64,000 nt of DNA from an uncultured Prevotellaceae bacterium (GTDB lineage Bacteria; Bacteroidota; Bacteroidia; Bacteroidales; Bacteroidaceae). Positions 39,005 to 46,310 of the stretch are shown piece after piece; the first letter of the stretch is position 1, and the number at the start of each line of letters is the position of its first letter. Both the position numbers and the translations under genes were made by a program. The notes below the pieces were generated by a model. That model was given only the letters and a program-made list of their open reading frames with translations, was not told where the DNA came from and made no database searches. Location of the stretch: positions 1 through 64,000 of the forward strand of contig CACXPX010000004.1 in the NCBI GenBank assembly GCA_902769705.1, given 5' to 3'.

Positions 39005-39847
39005 TTAAAGCGAATACATCATATCGGCCCCATCATCTTGAGTCGGCGTTTCGTCAGTGGCCACAAAACCATTGTCTTGTTCTTCAGCCATCGCTACGTC
39101 TTCTTCAGGGGCACTAGTCCGCTCTTGATCGAATGCAACTGTCTCACCAGTATGCAAGTCAATCACTTCACCCTCATCAGGACGTCCATTTTGGTTGAAA
39201 TCGGACATGGCATAGTCGCCATATCCATCGTTATCTACATCAATAATGGTTACACGGCGTCCATTATGTTCCACTTCTTCCACACCGATATATTGGCCAT
39301 TAGGTGCCATCAGCCGTTCTTGCCCTACAATGCGCACATCATCGTCACCACTATCGGGTTGGCTATCTGGAGTGGCAACCACAACATCTTCGTCTGGCAT
39401 CACGGGAGATTCTTTTACATCATCATTTTCTCCGGCAAGATCCTGCTGGTTCTCCACAAAATCTTCCTCATGACTTGCCGCATAAGCCAACTGTTGCGTG
39501 TCAATCTCGTCAACAGGCACTTCCGGCTCCATACGTGCAACAAACTGCTGCTGTTCGTGGTGAGACATGGCATTCCATTCTTCGACTGTATATGTGTTAT
39601 AGACATTTCCATGCCAACGGAACACGCCACCAGGGCCTAACTCAGCGCGTGCGGCTTCGAATGCCTGACCAAAGGAAAGGTCTTCACTTGGCTCAGGCAC
39701 ATCAACAATTTGTTTTTCAACAGAGGTGGTGTTTCCCGTCGTCTCAGAGGAAGCATGTGTTTGGTACAAATACATGGTGCCAGCACCCATCAAAATACCC
39801 GTGAAACCACCTATCGTCACTGGTTTCCATCTTTTCTTTTCATTCAT
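39005..39847 (-). CDS. Single-pass membrane protein with acidic domain and calcium-loop motifs
   Basis: 280 residues. MNEKKRWKPVTIGGFTGILMGAGTMYLY gives one N-terminal transmembrane helix. It is followed by a distinctive segment SFGQAFEAARAELGPGGVF then FRWHGNVYNTYTVEEWNAMS (about 65-105) that I cannot name but which looks like a conserved domain. The rest is very acidic. Near 205-235 two loops, DVDNDGYGDYAM and DFNQNGRPDEGE, have the spacing of EF-hand/thrombospondin-type calcium sites. It lies between the two FHA genes, so it may be the membrane link of this system (inference). Confidence 0.75.
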   Translation of the reverse strand: MNEKKRWKPVTIGGFTGILMGAGTMYLYQTHASSETTGNTTSVEKQIVDVPEPSEDLSFGQAFEAARAELGPGGVFRWHGNVYNTYTVEEWNAMSHHEQQQFVARMEPEVPVDEIDTQQLAYAASHEEDFVENQQDLAGENDDVKESPVMPDEDVVVATPDSQPDSGDDDVRIVGQERLMAPNGQYIGVEEVEHNGRRVTIIDVDNDGYGDYAMSDFNQNGRPDEGEVIDLHTGETVAFDQERTSAPEEDVAMAEEQDNGFVATDETPTQDDGADMMYSL

Positions 39848-39940
39848 AATCGTATAGTTTTAATTGGTTTACGGTGCAAATATCAGCATTATTATCTAAG
39901 CTGACAACTATTTGTTCGCATATTCCACGAAATGGTGGGA

Positions 39941-40621
39941 TTAATGTATGAACTTTCTCTTGCAATAGGGACAACAGACGTTTTGGCTCAAAATGTCGTA
40001 AGGTTGATTCCCTAGAAAATGCCCACAATTAGGGCAGACATATTTCTTTTGAAACTGTTGGTTCAGCTCTTTCGTTTTCACAGGAATAGCCGATGCGTCT
40101 TTGTATGCTTTTATGGTAAAAGCCACCGAGACAAGAACGGCAATCACATATAGAAGTACGAACCATGCACTTTGACGACCTGTCAACATACTGAGTGCGA
40201 TGGCTGCCATCGTAATCAAGCCCGTAGCCGAACGTAGACTGTTGAATCGGCGGTCGGCAATCTGCTGATCGAGACGATGAGCATCGAAATCGTTCCATAC
40301 TTTTTTCAATGGACGGATGTCGGCCACCGGAGGAATCACCTCATCAATCGCCTTCCAATCAACAACATAATGGTCTTGCCCCAATTCTATGCGGTCGCCT
40401 CGGCTAATGGTCTTCAACTCCACACCGCGACCTTCAACATAGGTGAAGTTGTTGATATCAAGGTTTTTCACCCTGAACATCTCATTCTCACATTCAAGCA
40501 AGATATGAGATGGGCTTACCGATTCGGGAACGGAATTCGGAAGGCCGTATAAATAGGTTTTCCCTTCACAAACGAGTTTTAGCCTAGAGTTCTTCAAGTA
40601 TCTTCCAATAGTGATTGTCAT
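39941..40621 (-). CDS. FHA domain, two transmembrane helices and C-terminal zinc ribbon
   Basis: 226 residues. FHA at about 3-90: ITIGRYLKNS, then ESVSPSHILLEC, then VKNLDINNFTYVEG, with GR, S..H and N intact, so likely able to bind phosphothreonine. A helical linker leads to a hairpin of two transmembrane segments (LITMAAIALSMLTG and WFVLLYVIAVLVSVAFTI). A C-terminal zinc ribbon (CPNCGHFLG ... CCPYCKRKF) follows. It starts 6 nt after the LytTR gene, so the two are cotranscribed. The domain set is a mirror of the protein at 38494-38967 (zinc ribbon before FHA there). Confidence 0.85.
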   Translation of the reverse strand: MTITIGRYLKNSRLKLVCEGKTYLYGLPNSVPESVSPSHILLECENEMFRVKNLDINNFTYVEGRGVELKTISRGDRIELGQDHYVVDWKAIDEVIPPVADIRPLKKVWNDFDAHRLDQQIADRRFNSLRSATGLITMAAIALSMLTGRQSAWFVLLYVIAVLVSVAFTIKAYKDASAIPVKTKELNQQFQKKYVCPNCGHFLGNQPYDILSQNVCCPYCKRKFIH

Positions 40622-40627
40622 AGTTTT

Positions 40628-40987
40628 TCAAATATTGATTGTGTTTGTCATGAGTTCTTTCATCTTGCGCAACGCATCTTTAGAAATGTTCAACTGAAAT
40701 GCAAAATGGTCGTAGTCGGAAAGTATCAAATGCTGTTTCAGCACATTAATTTGATAAACATATTCCATGTTAATGATATAACGCTTGCCGATACGAACGA
40801 AGATTCTGCTCTCTGTTCCCAATTGCCGCGCAAGGGCATTCTCCATCTCGCCCAAGTTCATACAGACTGCCGCCCGTAGCTTGTTAACCATCACAATATT
40901 GGTGTAATTGCCATCAGCCTCAAAATAGACAATCTTTGAGATTTCTATTCGTAAAAGTTCGTCGCGAGATTTGAAGTATATGAACAT
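40628..40987 (-). CDS. Stand-alone LytTR DNA-binding regulator
   Basis: 119 residues, essentially one LytTR domain (MFIYFKSRDELLRIEISKIVYFEADGNYTNIV..., IFVRIGKRYIINMEYVYQIN), with no receiver domain. LytTR proteins bind tandem imperfect repeats in promoters. The input signal must come from elsewhere, possibly from the FHA or pseudokinase products cotranscribed with it. The ATG at 40987 is chosen because a -7 box (41017-41024) lies just upstream and rules out the longer frame. First gene of the 14-kb train. Confidence 0.88.
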   Translation of the reverse strand: MFIYFKSRDELLRIEISKIVYFEADGNYTNIVMVNKLRAAVCMNLGEMENALARQLGTESRIFVRIGKRYIINMEYVYQINVLKQHLILSDYDHFAFQLNISKDALRKMKELMTNTINI

Positions 40988-41016
40988 GATTGTTGAGCGT
41001 AATAGTAGAATAATTG

Positions 41017-41024
41017 CAAATTTA
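41017..41024 (-). promoter_or_regulatory. -7 element for the LytTR-FHA gene train
   Basis: TAAATTTG on the minus strand matches TAnnTTTG and lies 29 nt upstream of the LytTR start. A -33 was not found. This may be the main promoter of the 27-41 kb genes. Confidence 0.6.
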
Positions 41025-41213
41025 AGAAATAATTCTGAAATATCACTAATTTTTTGCAAAAAACTTTTAGGGAAAATTTATTATTGATGAAAAATCATGA
41101 CAAAAGTTTGTTGACTTTTACTTGCATTCTAGAACAAAATAGAGTGTGAATATTTCATCTAAATGTTCTGGGTTTTTGCGAATTCAACATTAGAATTTGG
41201 TACATGTATGATG

Positions 41214-41304
41214 TGAGACTGTCAGGTATAACATGTAAGCTGCTCAGGTATAACACCTAAGCGCTTTACATCTTATGTGTGACAGGGTCAGAAGCCACAA
41301 GTGA
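41214..41304. repeat. 22-nt periodic array E
   Basis: Slots in exact 22-nt phase: TGA 41214, TCA 41222, TAA 41236, TCA 41244, TAA 41258, TTA 41266, TGA 41280, TCA 41288, TGA 41302. Every slot is a stop codon on one strand or the other. Cores are GGTATAACATG, GGTATAACACC and CATCTTATGTG. About 70% identical over four units to array F at 52846, so the two are homologous. Confidence 0.92.
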
Positions 41305-41573
41305 CAATTCAAAAGGATATCTTTTGTTGGCTGAGAGAATGTAAAGAAAACGGAAGTGGTTAAGAATCAACAACTTCTAGAAATGAAGATTTTTGGCATT
41401 TTTTGCACCTAAGTCTGTCTCGATTCAAAAGAAGGCCGTTATTTGAGGCCAAAATTCGGAATTTATTTTACAAATTAGGAGTTTAGTGTCAGGGGCAAGA
41501 CATAGGAGCTTGACAATTCCTTTTAATATATATTCGTTTTAAAACTATTTCTTTAAGTGCGACGGGGTGGTGC

Positions 41574-41781
41574 TAGATTGCAAGATTGCATATTGCATTC
41601 GTTTTTTTCGATGCGAAAAAATGAGTGAGGTAAAATAAGGGTAAATATAGAGAGTAAATATTATATAAAGTATTATATATCAATTAGTTATATTATTAAT
41701 TATTACTATAATTACTACTATTTTTCTTCTCCTTCCACTCAACCTCAAAAAAATGAATGCAATATGCAATCTTGCAATCTA
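41574..41781. mobile_element. MITE-like element with perfect 27-bp terminal inverted repeats
   Basis: The left end (41574-41600, begins TAGATTGCAAGATTGC) and the right end (41755-41781) are exact reverse complements over 27 bp. The similarity extends inward imperfectly (a T run on one side, an A run on the other). The 154-bp interior is AT-rich with no ORF. The TA at each outer edge could be a TA target duplication, as with IS630/Tc1-type elements, but this is not proven. Confidence 0.7.
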
Positions 41782-41827
41782 TTTTTTGTAGAGGTGACAA
41801 ATAGCCATGATTAAGCTTAGTTGTTCC

Positions 41828-42442
41828 TCAGTCCTCCTCGCCTCGGAGTTTGGGAAGGGAGATGTGGTAGCGCATGGCGAGGAAGCGCACGAGGCAGATG
41901 AAGAAGAACGTGAGGAGGGAGGCGAAGCCGGGATGGGCTCCGGTGACCATGAGGAGCCAATAGAGGAGTCCGCCGGCAATGCTGGCCATCGCATAGATCT
42001 CTTTCTGGAAGATGAGGGGTTCCTTGTTGAGGAGGATGTCGCGGATGACGCCGCCTGCCGCTCCGGTGATGCATCCCATGATGACGGCGACCCAGATGGC
42101 ATGTCCGCAATCGAGGGTCTTCTGGAGTCCGGCGATGGTGAAGAGGGCGAGTCCGAGGGTGTCGAAGACGAACCACGCGTTGTCGAGGCGCTTGAGGGAA
42201 CGGGCGAAGACGATGACGAAGACTTGAGCGAGGGCGGTGCAGATGAGGTAGAACGGCGAGGTCATCCAGAAGGGGGTGACGCCGAGCAGCAGGTCGCGGA
42301 TGGTGCCGCCTCCGATGGCTACGGCCACTCCACAGACGAAGCCGCCAAACCAGTCGAAATGCTTGGCTGCGGCGTGCCGGATGCCGGAGATGGCGAAGGC
42401 GAAGGTGCCGAGAAACTCTATGAGCTGTTGTACTATTTCCAT
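41828..42442 (-). CDS. TRIC/UPF0126-family cation channel
   Basis: 204 residues, seven hydrophobic segments. Two internally repeated UPF0126 halves carry the paired motifs GGGTIRDLLLG (about 44-54) and GAAGGVIRDILLN (about 127-139). This is the prokaryotic TRIC (trimeric intracellular cation) channel family, also called YadS/YicG-like. It should form a homotrimeric potassium-permeable channel in the inner membrane. It stands alone on the minus strand, followed by the MITE-like element and preceded by GC-rich repeats. Confidence 0.9.
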   Translation of the reverse strand: MEIVQQLIEFLGTFAFAISGIRHAAAKHFDWFGGFVCGVAVAIGGGTIRDLLLGVTPFWMTSPFYLICTALAQVFVIVFARSLKRLDNAWFVFDTLGLALFTIAGLQKTLDCGHAIWVAVIMGCITGAAGGVIRDILLNKEPLIFQKEIYAMASIAGGLLYWLLMVTGAHPGFASLLTFFFICLVRFLAMRYHISLPKLRGEED

Positions 42443-42575
42443 TTTTTACGAGGAATGTGGACTTTTTTGTGGAAGGTGGAATGTGGAATGTGGAACCAAC
42501 GGTCGCTGTTCGCAAAGCGAGGGAAAGCAATGTGGAGTGAGAATAGCCTCGCCATTTGAGAAGCATTTCGTCTCC

Positions 42576-42712
42576 ACCCCCTCCGTCGCTTCGCTCCCCT
42601 CATCGCTCCCTCCTCGCGCTTCGCCCCTCACCTCCATCCCGAGCTTCGCTCGGGATGGAGGGGGCGGGGGTGAGGCTTTCTCCCCTCCCCTTTGGGGAGG
42701 TTGGGAGGGGTC
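42576..42712. repeat. GC-rich repeat cluster with 57-bp element, copy 1
   Basis: Positions 42576-42632 are identical to 43887-43943 (57 bp). Then follow the hairpin CATCCCGAGC-TTCG-CTCGGGATG and CCCCTCCCC-TTTGGGGAGG-type palindromes, up to the stop codon of the dehydrogenase gene. Upstream, 42443-42575 holds nothing recognisable. Confidence 0.85.
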
Positions 42713-42713
42713 T

Positions 42714-43664
42714 TCACACCACGTTCTGGGGATGTCCTTCGACGAATGCTTTCACGTTGGCTACGGCGATGGCCATGAGGCGTTCGCGGGCTTCGCGGGT
42801 GGCCCATGCCACGTGGGGCGTGATGAAGGCGTTGGGCTGAAGGAGGAGCGGGTTGTCGGCGCGTGGGGGTTCGCTACACATCACGTCGGCTCCGTAGGCG
42901 GCCAGTCGGCCTTCGGCCAGGGCGTCGGCCACGTCCTGCTCGTTGACGAGCGGTCCGCGCCCCGTGTTGATGAGGATGGCGCTGGGCTTCATCTTGGCGA
43001 GTGTGTCGCGGTTGATCATCTCGCGTGTGGAGTCGGTGAGCGGGCAATGGAGGGTGAGGATGTCGCTCACGGCCAGGAGTCCGTCGAGGGTGGTCTTCTG
43101 AATGCCGTCGGGGAGGTCGGCGGAGTTCTTGCTGGTGAGGGCGAACACGTCCATGCCGAACTGGCGGGCGATGGCTGCCACTCGCATGCCGATGTGTCCG
43201 AGGCCTACGATGCCGATGGTCTTGCCTGCCACCTCGTTGAGGGGCGTGTCCCAATAGCAGAAGTCGGGGTTGTCGCTCCATCGTCCGTTGCGGTTCTGAC
43301 GGGCGTAATGCTCCACTCGGTTGGTGATGGCGAAGATGAGTGCGAACGTGGTTTGTGCCACGCTGTCGGTGCTATAGGCTGGTATGTTGGTCACGATGAC
43401 GCCTTGCCGATGGGCCGCCTCGACATCCACCACGTTGTATCCGGTGGCCAGCACGCCCACGTACTTGAGTCGCGGGAGTGCCTTGAGGATTGGGGCATCG
43501 AGCACCACCTTGTTGGTGAAGACTATCTCGGCATCCTTTGCACGGGCGACCGTCTCTTCGCGCGACGTGCGGGGGTAGACCGTCAGTTCTCCAAACTCAC
43601 GCAAGCCATCCCACGACAAATCGCCGGGGTTGGCGCCATATCCGTCTAATACTACTATTTTCAT
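42714..43664 (-). CDS. D-2-hydroxyacid dehydrogenase, NAD-binding
   Basis: 316 residues. Rossmann dinucleotide motif GLGHIGMRVA (about 153), the substrate-binding VLATGYNVVDVEA (about 71), catalytic Arg in LINTGRGPLV (about 233), a Glu in MCSEPP and His in TPHVAW (about 286). This is the 2-hydroxyacid dehydrogenase family (glycerate, lactate or phosphoglycerate dehydrogenase-like); glycerate/hydroxypyruvate reductase-like is the closest feel. The start MKIVVLDGYGAN at 43664 excludes an upstream extension that runs into GC-rich repeats. Flanked on both sides by copies of the same 57-bp repeat. Confidence 0.88.
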   Translation of the reverse strand: MKIVVLDGYGANPGDLSWDGLREFGELTVYPRTSREETVARAKDAEIVFTNKVVLDAPILKALPRLKYVGVLATGYNVVDVEAAHRQGVIVTNIPAYSTDSVAQTTFALIFAITNRVEHYARQNRNGRWSDNPDFCYWDTPLNEVAGKTIGIVGLGHIGMRVAAIARQFGMDVFALTSKNSADLPDGIQKTTLDGLLAVSDILTLHCPLTDSTREMINRDTLAKMKPSAILINTGRGPLVNEQDVADALAEGRLAAYGADVMCSEPPRADNPLLLQPNAFITPHVAWATREARERLMAIAVANVKAFVEGHPQNVV

Positions 43665-43679
43665 TGTTTCAAAAGCCTC

Positions 43680-44108
43680 TCCCCCAGCCCCCATCCCGAG
43701 CAAAGCTCGCCTCCCCGTAGCCTTCCCCCAAATAGGGAGGGGAGTATCACTCGCGAGCATAAAACCGCCCTTCCGTAGCCCCTCAACTAGGGAGGGGAGT
43801 CCGAGGTGGAGGAATGTGAAATGTCTTATTATCTTGTTATTATCTCCTTAATATCTTCTTATTTACCCCCTATTTAGTTTGTCGCTACCCCCTCCGTCGC
43901 TTCGCTCCCCTCATCGCTCCCTCCTCGCGCTTCGCCCCTCACCCCTCCTTCCCGAAGAAGGGGACTTCACCGTCCTTATTGCTTACTCCATTTCCTTCTC
44001 CCCTCGCCCTTTGGGAAGGCTACGGGGGGGCGAGCTTCGCTCGGGATGGGGGGGTCGGGGGTGAGGCTGTCCCCCCTCCCTAGTTGGGGAGGGGGCTGGG
44101 GGGAGAGG
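43680..44108. repeat. GC-rich repeat cluster with 57-bp element, copy 2
   Basis: The 447-bp gap between rarA and the dehydrogenase gene is filled with GC-rich hairpins: GAGCAAAGCTC, several CCCTCCCT/AGGGAGGGG units, the exact 57-bp copy at 43887-43943, GAGCTTCGCTC and CCCCTCCC-TAGT-TGGGGAGGGG (44071-44095). No gene is credible here. Confidence 0.85.
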
Positions 44109-44111
44109 CCT

Positions 44112-45386
44112 CTACTCTTTGAATCTCTCTCCCCAGCACTTGAGCATCCACTGGTATTGCTTCTCCTCGGAGGGCGAGTGTTGGGCGTGCCAGAGGCGTG
44201 TGGTCTGCAAGTCGTCGGGCATGTATTGCTGAACGACGAAATGGCCGGGGAAGTCGTGGCTGTACTTATAGCCGTCGCTATAGCCCAGCTGCTTCATCAA
44301 CGACGTGGGGGCGTTGCGCAGATGGAGCGGAACTGGGAGGTTGCCCGTCTGGCGGACCAGAGCCAAGGCGGCGTCGATGCCCAGATAGGCGGAGTTGCTC
44401 TTGGGGCTCGTGGCCAGATAGACGGCAGCCTCGGCGAGCGGTATGCGTCCCTCGGGCCATCCCAGCTTGTTCACGGCGTCGAAGGCGGCATTGGCGAGGA
44501 GGAGCGCGTTGGGGTTGGCGAGTCCCACGTCTTCGGCGGCGCTGATGACCAGCCGTCGGGCGATGAACTTGGGGTCTTCGCCTCCTTCAATCATGCGTGC
44601 CATCCAATAGAGGGCGGCATCGGGGTCACTTCCGCGAATGCTCTTGATGAAGGCCGAGATGATGTCGTAGTGCATCTCGCCATCCTTGTCGTAGGCCAGG
44701 GGATTCTGTTGCAGGCGGTCGACCACCACGTCGTCGTTGATTTCGACATCGCCCTCGCCAGCGGCCTCGACCACCAGCTCGAGGATGTTGAGCAGTTTGC
44801 GCGCGTCTCCCCCGCTATAGCGAAGCAGGGCGTCGGTCTCGCGGACCTCGATATGGCGTTTCTTGAGCTCCACATCGTCCGTCAAGGCGCGATGGAGCAG
44901 CTCCAGGAGGTCGTCTTTCTCCAAGGGCTGGAGCACATAGAGCTGGCAACGCGAGAGCAGGGGGCGTATGACCTCGAAGGAGGGGTTCTCGGTGGTGGCT
45001 CCAATGAGCGTGACATCTCCGCGTTCGACAGCTCCCAAGAGTGAGTCTTGTTGCGACTTGCTGAACCGATGGATTTCGTCGATGAAGAGGATGGGCGACG
45101 CGGTGGAGAAGAAGCGGTTGTTCTTGGCCCGGTCGATGACGTCGCGTACGTCTTTCACGCCGCTGGTGACGGCACTCAGGGTGTAGAAGGGAATCTCGAG
45201 CTTATGTGCGATGATTTGCGCCAGCGTGGTCTTCCCCACTCCCGGCGGTCCCCAGAGGATGAAAGAGGATATCCGTCCTGCGTCAATCATCTTGCGCAAG
45301 ACGGCCCCCTCGCCCACCAGATGTTTCTGCCCGACGTATTCGTCGAGCGAGCGTGGACGCATTCTTTCGGCCAACGGTGTGCTCAT
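44112..45386 (-). CDS. rarA: Replication-associated recombination ATPase RarA (MgsA)
   Basis: 424 residues. Walker A WGPPGVGKTT (about 45), Walker B ILFIDEIHRF (about 100), sensor regions and the C-terminal MgsA_C/tetramerisation domain (about 250-424, with LLLANAAFDAVNKLGWPEGRIPLAEAAVYLATSPKSN). This AAA+ family acts at blocked replication forks together with SSB. The N-terminus MSTPLAERMRPRSLDEYVGQ is typical. Divergent from the omega-amidase gene; a -7 box at 45394-45401 lies right before the ATG, so the leader is very short. Confidence 0.95.
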   Translation of the reverse strand: MSTPLAERMRPRSLDEYVGQKHLVGEGAVLRKMIDAGRISSFILWGPPGVGKTTLAQIIAHKLEIPFYTLSAVTSGVKDVRDVIDRAKNNRFFSTASPILFIDEIHRFSKSQQDSLLGAVERGDVTLIGATTENPSFEVIRPLLSRCQLYVLQPLEKDDLLELLHRALTDDVELKKRHIEVRETDALLRYSGGDARKLLNILELVVEAAGEGDVEINDDVVVDRLQQNPLAYDKDGEMHYDIISAFIKSIRGSDPDAALYWMARMIEGGEDPKFIARRLVISAAEDVGLANPNALLLANAAFDAVNKLGWPEGRIPLAEAAVYLATSPKSNSAYLGIDAALALVRQTGNLPVPLHLRNAPTSLMKQLGYSDGYKYSHDFPGHFVVQQYMPDDLQTTRLWHAQHSPSEEKQYQWMLKCWGERFKE

Positions 45387-45393
45387 AATGGCA

Positions 45394-45401
45394 CAAAGAT
45401 A
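45394..45401 (-). promoter_or_regulatory. -7 element for rarA
   Basis: TATCTTTG on the minus strand, only 8 nt upstream of the ATG at 45386. No -33 match was found. Confidence 0.5.
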
Positions 45402-45471
45402 CGAAAAAGTTCAGAGCGAGAGGCACTTTTATGAACATTTTTTCGTTTCTACGAATTTTTTATTCAAAAAG

Positions 45472-45503
45472 TTTGCTCATTCAGTACATTCTGCTTATTT
45501 TTG
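45472..45503 (+). promoter_or_regulatory. Promoter of the omega-amidase gene
   Basis: TTTG at 45472-45475, 20-nt spacer, TATTTTTG at 45496-45503: both boxes perfect. The ATG follows at 45523, which rules out the longer frame that starts inside rarA's upstream region. Confidence 0.82.
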
Positions 45504-45522
45504 CACCAACTATAAGATTGAG

Positions 45523-46275
45523 ATGAAGATAACAATCCTCCAGACCGACATCGAATGGGGAAATCCCTCCCAGAACGCCGACAACGCCTACGAAATGATA
45601 AGCAGGGCTGAGAAGAGCGACCTCTATGTGCTGCCCGAGATGTGGAGCACGGGATTTGCCACCAATCCGACAGGGATGGCTGAGGTCGACGGCGGGTTGT
45701 CGCTCGAATGGATGAAGGGAGTGGCAAAAGAGTTTGATGCCGCCATCTGCGGGAGCATCTCCATCTACGACTCTCACGATGGCACCTATCGCAACCGCCA
45801 CTATTTTGTTTATCCTAACGGGGAATACGCTTTCTACGACAAGCACCACCTCTTCAGCTATGGAGGCGAGGACAGATTCTACAAGGCGGGCGAGGAACGG
45901 ACAACCGTAGGATTCGGGGAATTCAGGTTCCTGCTTGTGACGTGCTACGACCTTCGGTTCCCCAAATGGGTGCGCTATGAAGACGATTACGACGCCATCA
46001 TCGTGGTGGCCAACTGGCCCAAGTCGAGGCAGAACGCGTGGCAGATTCTGACGAGGGCGCGGGCGATAGAAAACCAAAGTTTCCTGATTGGTTGCAACAG
46101 GGTGGGCAAAGACGAGTCGTGCGAATACATCGGGCGGAGCGTGGTGGTAGGGCCTAAAGGGCAAACCATCGCCCAAGCGCACTCGGGAAGGCAACAATGG
46201 ATTACCGCCGACATCAGCATGGAGAGCCTCAACCGGTTGAGAGGCAAGTTCAGGGTGCTCGACGAGCGCGACTAA
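45523..46275 (+). CDS. Carbon-nitrogen hydrolase, YafV/omega-amidase type
   Basis: 250 residues. The nitrilase-superfamily triad is visible: Glu in LPEMWSTGF (about 41), Lys in YDKHHLF (about 106) and Cys in VTCYDLRFP (about 141). The YafV/Nit2 group removes the amide from 2-oxoglutaramate or 2-oxosuccinamate, closing glutamine/methionine transaminase routes. Start at MKITILQTDIEW, 20 nt after its promoter. A gap of 35 nt separates it from the next gene on the same strand. Confidence 0.9.
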   Translation: MKITILQTDIEWGNPSQNADNAYEMISRAEKSDLYVLPEMWSTGFATNPTGMAEVDGGLSLEWMKGVAKEFDAAICGSISIYDSHDGTYRNRHYFVYPNGEYAFYDKHHLFSYGGEDRFYKAGEERTTVGFGEFRFLLVTCYDLRFPKWVRYEDDYDAIIVVANWPKSRQNAWQILTRARAIENQSFLIGCNRVGKDESCEYIGRSVVVGPKGQTIAQAHSGRQQWITADISMESLNRLRGKFRVLDERD

Positions 46276-46310
46276 CAACTTCAACACGATTAACAAAAAA
46301 CAAAAACAAT

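Larger units (their letters stand above)
41025..41827. other. Gene-free region of 800 bp holding array E and a MITE-like element
   Basis: No convincing ORF. It holds 22-nt array E (41214-41304) and an AT-rich element with 27-bp terminal inverted repeats (41574-41781), each listed separately. The rest is AT-rich sequence without recognisable signals. Confidence 0.8.

Noticed and set aside
40988-41827. Hidden gene or tRNA in the 840-bp gap upstream of the LytTR gene
   Set aside because: Only very short frames occur, the composition is AT-rich, and no tRNA cloverleaf elements were seen; the content is an array and a MITE-like element.
42276-43649. Plus-strand open frame across the dehydrogenase gene and the GC-rich repeats
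   Set aside because: It runs through palindromic repeats and antisense to a clear dehydrogenase; the product is Gly/Val/His-rich low complexity.
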